NCBI RefSeq assembly: GCF_002872475.1
Contig: NZ_CP025682.1
Coordinates: forward strand, 434,001-498,000
Direction: 5' to 3'
From: Pseudazoarcus pumilus
Lineage (GTDB): Bacteria; Pseudomonadota; Gammaproteobacteria; Burkholderiales; Rhodocyclaceae
Length of the DNA stretch: 64,000 nt
Below, piece by piece: positions 56,346 through 63,923 of this stretch. The notes beneath the pieces are model-generated. The model did not search any database, had not been told where the DNA came from, and saw only the letters and a program-made list of their open reading frames with translations. Within the stretch, counting starts at the first letter, position 1, and every line of letters begins with the position of its first letter. The position numbers were made by a program, and so were the translations under genes.

Positions 56346-57512
56346 TCAGAGCCCCGCGTCGGCGCGCAGCGCGGCTGCCTTGGTCGTGGCCTCCCAGGTG
56401 AACTCCGGCTCGTCGCGGCCGAAGTGGCCGTGGGCGGCGGTCTTCGAGAAGATCGGACGCAGCAGGTCGAGCTCCTGGATGATGGCCTTGGGGCGCAGGT
56501 CGAAGTGGCGGCGGATCAGCTCCTCGATGCGCTCCTCGTCGATGACCGCGGTACCGAAGGTGTTGACCATCAGGCTCACCGGGCGGGCCACGCCGATGGC
56601 GTAGGCCACCTGCACCTCGCAGCGCGCGGCCAGTCCGGCCGCCACCACGTTCTTGGCGACCCAGCGCGCCGCATAGGCGGCCGAGCGGTCGACCTTGGAC
56701 GGGTCCTTGCCCGAGAACGCGCCGCCGCCGTGATGGGCCGATCCGCCGTAGGTGTCGACGATGATCTTGCGTCCGGTCAGGCCGGCGTCGCCGTGCGGGC
56801 CGCCGATGACGAAGCGCCCGGTCGGGTTGATCAGGTACTTCACGTCGTCGCCGAGCAATTCACTGGGCAGCACCGGCTTGATGATCTCCTCGATCACCGC
56901 TTCCGACACCTGCGCGTGCGACACGTCGGGGTGATGCTGGGTGGAGACCACCACGGTGTCGATCGCCACCGGGCGGCCGTCGACGTATTTCACCGTGAGC
57001 TGGCTCTTGGCGTCCGGGCGCAGCCACGGCAGGCGGCCGTCCTTGCGCACCTCCGAATGCCTTTGCATGATGCGGTGGGCGTAGTGGATGGGCAGCGGCA
57101 TCAGCGCCGCCGTCTCGTCGCAGGCGTAGCCGAACATCAGGCCCTGGTCGCCCGCGCCCTGGTCCCGGTCAAGGCCCTCGCCCTCGTTCACGCCCTGCGC
57201 GATGTCGGCCGACTGGCGGTTGATCGCGGTGAGGATGGCGCACGACTTGTAGTCGAAGCCGATGCTCGAATCGTCGTAGCCGATGCGGCGGATGACGTCC
57301 TGCACGACTTCGCGGTAATTGACGTGGGCACTGGTGGTGATCTCGCCCGAGACCACCGCGAGGCCTGTCGATACCAGCGTCTCGCAAGCCACGCGGGCGT
57401 GCGCATCCTCGGCGAGGATGGCGTCGAGAATGCCGTCGGAGACCTGGTCGGCGACCTTGTCGGGGTGGCCTTCGGAAACCGATTCGGACGTGAAGAGGAA
57501 TTCCCTGCTCAT
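56346..57512 (-). CDS. metK: S-adenosylmethionine synthetase
   Basis: A 388-residue enzyme making SAM from methionine and ATP. Signatures: [20 protein letters not shown], the [12 protein letters not shown] hexapeptide region, and [20 protein letters not shown]. The ATG at 57512 gives the conserved [12 protein letters not shown] start, with CAGGAG upstream. It is divergent from the lipid A acyltransferase genes. Its leader is long (about 150 bases) and contains a terminator-like hairpin, suggesting attenuation control. Confidence 0.97.
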   Translation of the reverse strand: MSREFLFTSESVSEGHPDKVADQVSDGILDAILAEDAHARVACETLVSTGLAVVSGEITTSAHVNYREVVQDVIRRIGYDDSSIGFDYKSCAILTAINRQSADIAQGVNEGEGLDRDQGAGDQGLMFGYACDETAALMPLPIHYAHRIMQRHSEVRKDGRLPWLRPDAKSQLTVKYVDGRPVAIDTVVVSTQHHPDVSHAQVSEAVIEEIIKPVLPSELLGDDVKYLINPTGRFVIGGPHGDAGLTGRKIIVDTYGGSAHHGGGAFSGKDPSKVDRSAAYAARWVAKNVVAAGLAARCEVQVAYAIGVARPVSLMVNTFGTAVIDEERIEELIRRHFDLRPKAIIQELDLLRPIFSKTAAHGHFGRDEPEFTWEATTKAAALRADAGL

Positions 57513-57530
57513 CGAGCGACTCCTGATAAA

Positions 57531-57570
57531 CAAAATCCCCGGTTGTTCCGGCGTGGCCGGCTCCGGGGAT
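57531..57570 (-). terminator. Terminator-like hairpin in the metK leader (candidate attenuator)
   Basis: ATCCCCGG (57563-57570) and CCGGGGAT (57535-57542) enclose a second stem CCGGC/GCCGG, and the structure is followed by TTTGTTT. It lies between the metK promoter and ribosome-binding site. The RNA between promoter and hairpin (about 90 bases) could hold a regulatory domain; I do not recognise any known SAM riboswitch class. Confidence 0.6.
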
Positions 57571-57667
57571 GTGTGAGCGGCGACGCTTTAGCAGTATTTC
57601 TGCGCCGACGTGGCGTGCGTCGGACGGGCCGCCCTGCAAGTTGTCGTGTTAACTCGGCGGCTGCGCA

Positions 57668-57695
57668 ATAATAGTACGCTTTGAGTCGCGGTCAA
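57668..57695 (-). promoter_or_regulatory. metK promoter
   Basis: TTGACC (57690-57695), a 16-base spacer and TATTAT (57668-57673) on the minus strand form a good sigma-70-type promoter, the best in this window. It predicts a metK leader of about 150 bases. Confidence 0.7.
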
Positions 57696-57724
57696 AGCCG
57701 GCCGCCCGACTGCCGCGAGCCTTC

Positions 57725-58582
57725 GTGACCACGATCTTCCGCCTGCTCTCCCGTCTTCCGCTGTCATGGCTGCATGCGCTCGGCACCCTCGCTGGCTGGG
57801 CGGTGTGGTGGTCTTCTCCCAAGTATCGCCGGCGCCTGCGTGAAAACCTCTTCCAGGCCATCGGCCATGTTTCCGACGAGGTACTGCGCGCGGCCATCGT
57901 CGGCGCCGGGCGGCAGATGTTCGAACTGCCCTACGTCTGGCTGCGCCCGCTCGACCAGGTATTGGGACGCGTCGTGCGTGTCGAGGGCCGTGAGCTGCTC
58001 GAAGCCGCCTGTGCCGAGCGCGTGCCTGTGCTGCTGCTCACGCCGCACCTGGGCTGCTTCGAGATTTGTGCGCAGTATTGCGCCACCCACGGCCCCATCA
58101 CCGTGCTCTACCGTCCGCCGCGCAAGGCCGCGCTGCGCCCGCTGATGGAGGCCGGGCGCACGCGCGGGCTGGTGCGCGTGGCGCCGGCCGACGTCTCCGG
58201 CGTGCGGCGCCTGGTCAAGGCGCTGCGCTCGGGCGAGATGGTGGGCATGCTGCCCGACCAGGCGCCGCAGCAGGGCGAGGGCGCGTGGGTGCCGTTCTTC
58301 GGCCGACCGGCATGGACCATGACCCTGGCCGCGCGCCTGTCCGAGGTGCGCGGCGTGCGCGTACTGATGATCTGGACCGAACGGCTGCCGCGCGGCGCGG
58401 GCTGGATCGTGCACCTGTCCGAGCCGGTCGAGGCCATCGACGGGTCGCTGGAACAGCGTTGCGCGGCGATCAACCGCGAGGTCGAGCGCCTCATCCTGCG
58501 CTGCCCCGGCCAGTACCTGTGGGGCTACAACCGCTACAAGGTGCCCAGGGGCGTCGAGCCGCCGCAGGAGGTCGCCCGGTGA
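57725..58582 (+). CDS. Lipid A biosynthesis (late) acyltransferase, first of pair
   Basis: A 285-residue LpxL/HtrB-type acyltransferase. An N-terminal membrane helix is followed by LLTPHLGCFEI (HxxxxD/E variant, H-x4-E) and by GMLPDQAPQQGEGAWVPFFG. It adds a secondary acyl chain to lipid A at the inner membrane. The start is a GTG. The stop overlaps the start of a second family member (GTGA). It is divergent from metK, an order common in betaproteobacteria. Confidence 0.92.
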   Translation: MTTIFRLLSRLPLSWLHALGTLAGWAVWWSSPKYRRRLRENLFQAIGHVSDEVLRAAIVGAGRQMFELPYVWLRPLDQVLGRVVRVEGRELLEAACAERVPVLLLTPHLGCFEICAQYCATHGPITVLYRPPRKAALRPLMEAGRTRGLVRVAPADVSGVRRLVKALRSGEMVGMLPDQAPQQGEGAWVPFFGRPAWTMTLAARLSEVRGVRVLMIWTERLPRGAGWIVHLSEPVEAIDGSLEQRCAAINREVERLILRCPGQYLWGYNRYKVPRGVEPPQEVAR

Positions 58583-59451
58583 GTCGCATCGTCATCGCCA
58601 TCATGTGGTTGCTGCACTGGCTGCCGTTGCCGGTGCTGGCGGCGGTCGGGCGCGGCTTCGGCCGGCTGCTGTATGTATTCGTACGCCGTCGCCGTCACAT
58701 CGTCGCGGTGAATCTGCGTCTGTGCTTTCCGGAACTCGATGACGCCGCGCGCCGACGCCTGGCGCGTGCCCACTTCGCCGCGCTGGGGCGCAGCCTGCTC
58801 GAGCGCGGCCTCGTGTGGTGGGCCAGCGAGGAACGTCTGCGCCGCCTGATCCGCGTCGACAACGAAGACGTGATCCGCCGCCTCAAGGACGCGGGCCGGC
58901 CCATCATCCTGCTCGCGCCGCACTTCGTCGGCCTGGATGCCGGCGGTGCGGGCATCGCGATGCGCTTCGATTCGCTGTCGATGTACGCGCGTCAGAGCGA
59001 CGCGGTGATCGACCACTGGCTGCTGCACGGACGCGAGCGCTTCGGCGACCAGATGCTGCTCGCGCGCGACGACGGCCCGCGCAAGACGGTGCGCGCGATG
59101 AAGAGCGGGCGGCCGTTCTACTACCTGCCCGACATGAACTTCCGCACCAAGGACGTCGTTTTCGTACCCTTCTTCGGCGTGCCCACCGCGACCATCACCG
59201 GCCTGGCGCGGCTCGCACGCCTGGCCGGCGCAGCGGTCGTGCCGTGCCCCACGCGCATGCTGCCGGGTGGGCAGGGCTACGTGGTGGAGGTCGGCGAGCC
59301 GTGGGAGAACTTCCCTACCGACGATGTCGAGGCCGACATCGCGCGCATGAACCGCGAGATCGAGGCCGTGGTGCGCACCATGCCGGAGCAGTACTACTGG
59401 GTGCACCGCCGCTTCAAGACGCGCCCGGCGGGCGAGAAGAAGCCGTATTGA
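58579..59451 (+). CDS. Lipid A biosynthesis (late) acyltransferase, second of pair
   Basis: A 290-residue paralogue of the preceding protein with the same layout: an N-terminal helix (WLLHWLPLPVLAAVGRGFG), LLAPHFVGLDAGG with an H-x4-D catalytic pair, and YLPDMNFRTKDVVFVPFFG. The pair probably adds the two secondary acyl chains of lipid A in succession. GTG start overlapping the upstream stop, so translation is coupled. Confidence 0.92.
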   Translation: MSRIVIAIMWLLHWLPLPVLAAVGRGFGRLLYVFVRRRRHIVAVNLRLCFPELDDAARRRLARAHFAALGRSLLERGLVWWASEERLRRLIRVDNEDVIRRLKDAGRPIILLAPHFVGLDAGGAGIAMRFDSLSMYARQSDAVIDHWLLHGRERFGDQMLLARDDGPRKTVRAMKSGRPFYYLPDMNFRTKDVVFVPFFGVPTATITGLARLARLAGAAVVPCPTRMLPGGQGYVVEVGEPWENFPTDDVEADIARMNREIEAVVRTMPEQYYWVHRRFKTRPAGEKKPY

Positions 59452-59474
59452 CGTGCGGGCCGCTAACGGTTTTG

Positions 59475-59560
59475 TAGGTCGGGATGAGCCGCAGGCGAAT
59501 TCCGACGCTGCCGCTGGATGCGGGGATGTCGCACTCGCTGCGCTCGTCGCGACCTACGAC
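59475..59560. repeat. Short dispersed repeat with GTAGGTCG ends
   Basis: GTAGGTCGGGATGAGCCGCA at one end and TCGCGACCTAC at the other form imperfect terminal inverted repeats in the gap between the convergent acyltransferase and aldolase genes, reaching into the last codons of the aldolase gene. Similar GTAGGTCGGGA...GACCTAC units are widespread in betaproteobacteria. Only one copy was seen here. Confidence 0.5.
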
Positions 59561-60207
59561 GGGTTTTCCTGCGGCTGGCCGTAGCCGGCGAAGCGGTCCA
59601 TTACCTCGTCCATCTCCGCCTGCGACAGCAGCACCGGATCGCCCAGTTGCAGTGCCCGCCAGTACTGCTCGCACAGCGTCTCCAACTCGATCGCCATGTC
59701 CAGCGCATGCGCCGCATCGCGCCCGCTCACCAGCATGCCGTGGTTTGCCAGCAGGCAGGCCGAGCGATCGTGCATGGCCTCGCGCACCGCCGCCGACAGC
59801 GCCGCCGTGCCGAAGGTGGCGTAGCGCGCGCAGCGCACCGTGCTGCCGCCAAAGCGCGCGATCATGTAATGGAAGGGCGGGATCTCCAGCCGGTGGCAGG
59901 CCAGCGCGGTGGCGAAGGGCGGGTGTGCGTGCAGGATTGCGCCCGCATCGGCGCGGTCGGCATACACGCCCAGATGCATGGGCCATTCGGACGAGGGCGC
60001 CCGCTCGCCATGCGCCTGGCCGCTTGCGTCGACGAACACCATGTCGCCGGGGTCGCAATCCTCGGCCTTGAGCCCGGTCGGCGTGATCAGCATGCCATCC
60101 TGCCAGCGCACGCTGGCGTTGCCCGAGGTGCCGACATTGAGCCCGGCTTCGCTCATGCCGCGCGCGGCGGCGAGCAGGGCTTCGCGCAGCACGCGTTCGT
60201 CAGCCAT
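59554..60207 (-). CDS. Class II aldolase, probable 5-(methylthio)ribulose-1-phosphate aldolase (Ald2-like)
   Basis: A 217-residue zinc-dependent class II aldolase/adducin protein. TSGNASVR and SSEWPMHLGVYA supply the phosphate site and catalytic Glu. HAHPPFATAL and LLANHGMLV give the three zinc-binding His residues. Its ATG overlaps the mtnA stop by eight bases. Next to mtnA and without mtnC/mtnD, it fits the Ald2 of the DHAP shunt, which splits 5-deoxy- or 5-methylthio-ribulose-1-phosphate into DHAP and an aldehyde. The alternative is MtnB dehydratase, a close relative of the same fold. Confidence 0.82.
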   Translation of the reverse strand: MADERVLREALLAAARGMSEAGLNVGTSGNASVRWQDGMLITPTGLKAEDCDPGDMVFVDASGQAHGERAPSSEWPMHLGVYADRADAGAILHAHPPFATALACHRLEIPPFHYMIARFGGSTVRCARYATFGTAALSAAVREAMHDRSACLLANHGMLVSGRDAAHALDMAIELETLCEQYWRALQLGDPVLLSQAEMDEVMDRFAGYGQPQENPS

Positions 60208-61273
60208 GAGCAGGCTCCGGGCGCTGCGCGGCCAGCTCGCCGGGCGCGCAGACGCCGGCTTCGGTGATGATGGCGTCGATGAGTCGCGCCGGCGTGACGT
60301 CGAAGGCCGGGTTGGCGGCCGGCGCGGCGGCGGGTGCGAGCGCGATCGTGGCGATGCGCCCGTCCTCGCCCGGGCCGGCGATGCGGCGCACCTCGTCGGG
60401 GTCGCGGTCCTCGATCGGCAGGGTCGTGCCGTCGGCCGCGGCGAAATCCAAGGTCGAACTCGGCGCTGCCACCCAGAACGGCACGCCGTTGTCGTGCGCG
60501 GCCAGCGCCTTCAGGTAGGTGCCGACCTTGTTCGCGGTGTCGCCGTTTGCGGCAATGCGGTCAGCGCCGGTGATCACCACGTCCACCTCGCCGCGTGCGA
60601 TCAGGATGCCGGCGGCGTTGTCGACCACCAGCGTGTGCGGCACGCCCGCCTCGCGCAGTTCCCATTCGGTGAGCAGGCCCTGGTTGCGCGGGCGTGTCTC
60701 GCTCACCCACACATGCACGGGCAGGCCTTGCGCGTGCGCCTCGAACACCGGCGCGAGCGCCGTGCCGGCACCGCAGGTCGCCACCCAGCCGGCGTTGCAG
60801 TGCGTCATCACGCGCACCGGCCCGTCGCGCCGCGCCGCGATGTCGGCCAGCCGCGCCGCGCCGTGGCGGCCAATGGCCGCACACATGGCGCGGTCCTCGC
60901 GGCGGATGGCCTCGGCCTCGGCCCAGGCCGCTTCGAGCCGCGCGGCCGGTGTCAGCGGCGTAAGACGCGCACGCATGCGTGCGAGCGCCCAGTGCAGGTT
61001 CACGGCCGTCGGGCGGGTGGCGGCCAGGCGTGCGCAGGCTGCATCCAGATGCACGTCGTCGCTCGCCTCACGCAGGGCCAGCGCAAGCCCGAAGGCGGCC
61101 GTCGCGCCGATCAGCGGCGCACCGCGCACCTGCATGTGGGCAATCGCGTGCGCTGCCTGCGCCAGCGTCTCGATGCGGACAAAAGTCAGTTCGTGCGGCA
61201 AGCGCGTCTGGTCGATGACGACGACAGCGTCGCCGTCGCGCACGATGGTGGGTACGGGTTGTTCGAAGGACAT
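60200..61273 (-). CDS. mtnA: 5-(methylthio)ribose-1-phosphate isomerase
   Basis: A 357-residue isomerase of the eIF2B-like family. The catalytic Cys is in MTHCNAGWVAT (about residue 159) and the catalytic Asp in ITGADRIAANGDTANKVGT (about 239). RGAPLIGATAAFGLALA and SETRPRNQGLLTEWEL are also typical. It converts MTR-1-P (or 5-deoxyribose-1-P) to the ribulose form for salvage of SAM by-products. It is cotranscribed with the class II aldolase. Confidence 0.93.
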   Translation of the reverse strand: MSFEQPVPTIVRDGDAVVVIDQTRLPHELTFVRIETLAQAAHAIAHMQVRGAPLIGATAAFGLALALREASDDVHLDAACARLAATRPTAVNLHWALARMRARLTPLTPAARLEAAWAEAEAIRREDRAMCAAIGRHGAARLADIAARRDGPVRVMTHCNAGWVATCGAGTALAPVFEAHAQGLPVHVWVSETRPRNQGLLTEWELREAGVPHTLVVDNAAGILIARGEVDVVITGADRIAANGDTANKVGTYLKALAAHDNGVPFWVAAPSSTLDFAAADGTTLPIEDRDPDEVRRIAGPGEDGRIATIALAPAAAPAANPAFDVTPARLIDAIITEAGVCAPGELAAQRPEPAHG

Positions 61274-61383
61274 GGGCGTGATTGTAATCGCGCGCCAAGG
61301 GCAATGTTTGCACTGTGCGGCTTGATCGCGATCGCGTTCGGTTGCATGCTGGAGGCTTCGATTGCGTCGTGCGGGAGGCTGCG

Positions 61384-61608
61384 ATGCACAGTATTCGTGT
61401 TCAGGCGGAATGGGACGAGGAAGCGGGCGTGTGGTATGTCGCCGACAGTTCGCTTGACGGCTTGGTTACCGAGGCGCCGACTACGGAAGCCTTGATGCAG
61501 AAAATCGCCGCGCGTGCGTGTGACCTGCTCGGCGCGGAGGCCGTGGGCAACGACGTTTCGGTCGAACTCACGGCGCGCCGCTCTTCGGTGGTGCATGTCG
61601 CGGCCTGA
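61384..61608 (+). CDS. hicB: HicB-like antitoxin (DUF1902)
   Basis: A 74-residue protein matching DUF1902, the degenerate RNase H-like HicB fold: IRVQAEWDEEAGVWYVADSS, then LDGLVTEAPTTEALMQKI. The ATG has GGGAGG upstream; the frame continues further 5' without support. TGATG links it to the toxin gene. Here the antitoxin precedes the toxin, the reverse of the classical hicAB order but common for DUF1902 pairs. Confidence 0.85.
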   Translation: MHSIRVQAEWDEEAGVWYVADSSLDGLVTEAPTTEALMQKIAARACDLLGAEAVGNDVSVELTARRSSVVHVAA

Positions 61609-61865
61609 TGGGCGGAAACCTGACGCCGGCTCTGCAGCGTGCACTGCGCGATGCCGGCTGCCGTTTCGTACGTCACGGCCGGGGTGATCACGACATCTGG
61701 TATTCGCCGATCACCAGGCGAAACTTCGTCGTCGATCAGCGCATCGTGTCCCGCCACACGGCGAACGCGGTGCTAGGGCCTGTTCACAATTGCGCTGGCG
61801 GATCGCGTGGGTCTGTATGGCTGTGCCGGCAAGACGCGCGAAGCAGGCAATGGCCATTCCCTTGA
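61608..61865 (+). CDS. hicA: HicA toxin with 3' end replaced by a MITE
   Basis: The first 56 residues follow the HicA mRNA-interferase pattern, with the usual His in CRFVRHGRGDHDIWYSP and the SRHTANAVL end helix. After codon 56 (ending at 61775) the frame enters a mobile element and continues for 29 foreign residues. The lost native tail QAGLPKGF and stop can still be read at 62047-62073 beyond the element, in another frame. The toxin is therefore altered at its C-terminus and may be inactive, although the catalytic part is complete. Confidence 0.75.
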   Translation: MGGNLTPALQRALRDAGCRFVRHGRGDHDIWYSPITRRNFVVDQRIVSRHTANAVLGPVHNCAGGSRGSVWLCRQDARSRQWPFP

Positions 61866-62045
61866 CAATGAGCGCAACGCCGCCGGCGCGGCCATACAGA
61901 CCCACCCGCAGGGCTTGGCCCAAATGGCCTGCATTTCGGCGTTGCGGCTCCTTGCAAGACACCCGGTATTGCGGCGTCGCCGCGCCTTGATCTGCGAGCC
62001 ATTTGGGCCAAGCGCGACCGCCATGGCAAATGTGAACAGGCCCTA
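61774..62045. mobile_element. MITE-like element inserted in hicA
   Basis: A 268-base non-coding element (61776-62043) with 18-base terminal inverted repeats that match at 17 positions (GGGCCTGTTCACAATTGC against GGGCCTGTTCACATTTGC), flanked on both sides by TA. Inside are two perfect inverted repeats: 15 bp (GTGGGTCTGTATGGC, 61807-61821 and 61891-61905) and 16 bp (GCTTGGCCCAAATGGC, 61913-61928 and 61998-62013). No transposase is encoded. The TIR and TA target resemble IS5/IS427- or Tc-type elements, which is only an inference. Confidence 0.8.
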
Positions 62046-62133
62046 ACAGGCTGGCTTGCCCAAGGGCTTCTGAGCCGTTTGCGCGCGCGCCGCATGCTAG
62101 ACTCGATCCGCTTCCAGACCGGGCGATTCGGCC

Positions 62134-62376
62134 GTGCGTACCATCCTCATCCTGATCCTGGTGTTCATCCTGTACTGGTGGGCGCGGCGCGCGCTCGCGG
62201 ATCGGCATCGGCGCAAGCCGGGCGCGCACAAGCGCAAGGGAAACAAGGCCGGCCCGGAGCGCATGCTCGCGTGCGCGCACTGCGGTGTGCACATTCCCGA
62301 GAGCGAGGGCGTGCAGGACGTCAGCGGCTTCTATTGTTCGGATGAGCACCGCCGGCTAGGCGTGCGCGATCGATGA
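62134..62376 (+). CDS. PP0621 family protein
   Basis: An 80-residue protein starting at a GTG, with one N-terminal membrane helix (ILILILVFILYWWARR), a basic linker and a small metal-binding module (CAHCGVHIPESEG...FYCSDEHRR). This is the PP0621 family, usually encoded immediately upstream of pilS. The stop overlaps the pilS start (ATGA). Function is unknown; a role linked to type IV pilus regulation is suggested by context only. Confidence 0.85.
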   Translation: MRTILILILVFILYWWARRALADRHRRKPGAHKRKGNKAGPERMLACAHCGVHIPESEGVQDVSGFYCSDEHRRLGVRDR

Positions 62377-63923
62377 CGCTCGCGGGGCTCGCGCAGGCGG
62401 ATGCCGAGCGCACGGTTCCGCGCCGCATCTTCAACATCTTCCGGCTGGTCGTCGCCGGCCTGTTCGTCGTCGCCGGCGAGGATCTGGGCCTGGGCGGGCA
62501 ATGGCCCGAGGCCTATCTCGCACTCACCCTGGGCTACGTGGCCTTTGCCCTGGTCAGCGGCTTTCCGTTCGCGCTGGCGCTGGGCGACCGGCGTCTGGTG
62601 GCGCTGCAGTTCGCGGTCGATTTCGTCGTGCTCGTCGGGGTGATGGCGGTCAGTGGCGGGCATGGCAGCGGCATCGCCGGGCTGATGATGGTGTATGTCG
62701 CCGGCGCTGGCGTGCTGGTCGAGGGGCGGTTGCCGCTGTTCTTCGCGTCGATCGCCACGCTGCTGGTGCTCGCCGAGAACACCTGGCGCGCGCTGACGTT
62801 TGGCGGGGCGAGCGACACGGTACGCGTGGGCATCGTGTGCATCGCCTTCTTCGCGATCGCGCTGACCACACGCCTGTTGGCGGCGCGCGCACGTACCCAC
62901 GAGACCATCGCCGAGGCGCGCGGCGAGGCGCTGGGACGCCAGCAGGCGATCAACGAACGCATCATCGAGGACATGCACGATGGCGTGCTGGTGTTCGGCC
63001 AGAATGGTCGCCTGCTGCAGGTCAACCCGCGCGCGCGCGAACTGCTCGGCCCCGGTCTGGAAGCGGGCGCACACATGCCCGCGCTGGACGCAGCCGTCGC
63101 CGCCTGTCGCGCCTCGGGCAGTTTCGACAGCATGCAGTTGCCGCTTGGCCCCGATGAGCGCCCGATGCGCTGTCGTGCACTGCTGGCGCACACCGCCGGC
63201 GAGGGCGAGGGCGACGTACTGGTCTACATCACCGATTACGCCGACGTGCAGAAGCAGATCCAGCAGCAAAAGCTCGCCGCGCTGGGGCGGCTGACCGCGA
63301 GCATGGCGCACGAGATCCGCAACCCGCTCTCGGCCGTGACGCAGGCGGCCGAACTGCTGGGCGAGGAAAAGCGCGTCGAGGTGCAGGAGCGGCTGGTGCG
63401 CATCATCGGCGACAATGCACGACGCATCGAGCGCATGGTGCGTGACGTGCTCGCCCTGGGCCGGCGCGACGAGGTCGTTCGCGAGGCGCTGCCGCTGGCC
63501 CCGGCGCTGGCGGCCATCGTCGAGGAACTGACGTTGGCCGGCGAGGCCGAGCGCGCGCGCTACGCGCTCGACGTGCCCGACGATGCAACGCTGTGGATCG
63601 ACCGCGCGCACCTGCACCAGATCGTCGTCAACCTGCTTGCCAACGCGCGTCGCTACTGCTCCGGCGAGCCCGGCGCGATTCGCCTCTTCACGCAGGAACT
63701 GCCGGGCGAGCGCACTGCGCTGCACATCGTCGATGACGGCCCGGGGGTCGCGCCCGACAAGCGCGAGCAGGTCTTCGAGCCCTTCGCCACGAGCGACCCC
63801 AAGGGCACCGGGCTGGGGCTGTACATCGCGCGCGAGCTGGCTGATGCCAACGGCGCGCAGCTCGAACTGCTGCCCGATGCCGGCGGCGCGCACTTCGTGC
63901 TCAGTGGAAGGAGGACGCCATGA
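62373..63923 (+). CDS. pilS: Sensor histidine kinase PilS
   Basis: A 516-residue kinase. Six hydrophobic helices (about 25-175) anchor it in the inner membrane. A PAS domain (about 195-290) precedes the HisKA segment GRLTASMAHEIRNPLSAVTQ with phospho-acceptor His313. The HATPase domain has NLLANARRYC, DDGPGVAP and GTGLGLYIARELA. PilS with PilR controls pilin (pilA) transcription through sigma-54. It overlaps the response regulator gene (ATGA). Confidence 0.93.
   Translation: MTLAGLAQADAERTVPRRIFNIFRLVVAGLFVVAGEDLGLGGQWPEAYLALTLGYVAFALVSGFPFALALGDRRLVALQFAVDFVVLVGVMAVSGGHGSGIAGLMMVYVAGAGVLVEGRLPLFFASIATLLVLAENTWRALTFGGASDTVRVGIVCIAFFAIALTTRLLAARARTHETIAEARGEALGRQQAINERIIEDMHDGVLVFGQNGRLLQVNPRARELLGPGLEAGAHMPALDAAVAACRASGSFDSMQLPLGPDERPMRCRALLAHTAGEGEGDVLVYITDYADVQKQIQQQKLAALGRLTASMAHEIRNPLSAVTQAAELLGEEKRVEVQERLVRIIGDNARRIERMVRDVLALGRRDEVVREALPLAPALAAIVEELTLAGEAERARYALDVPDDATLWIDRAHLHQIVVNLLANARRYCSGEPGAIRLFTQELPGERTALHIVDDGPGVAPDKREQVFEPFATSDPKGTGLGLYIARELADANGAQLELLPDAGGAHFVLSGRRTP

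Noticed and set aside
59554-60207. Assignment as MtnB (methylthioribulose-1-phosphate dehydratase)
   Set aside because: Same fold, but no mtnC or mtnD is adjacent, and the fuculose-aldolase-like SSExxxH with three His ligands fits Ald2 at least as well. Kept as an alternative only.
61790-62095. Several 65-103 codon frames inside the MITE on both strands
   Set aside because: They arise from GC-rich inverted repeats, have no ribosome-binding site or domain, and do not form a transposase.
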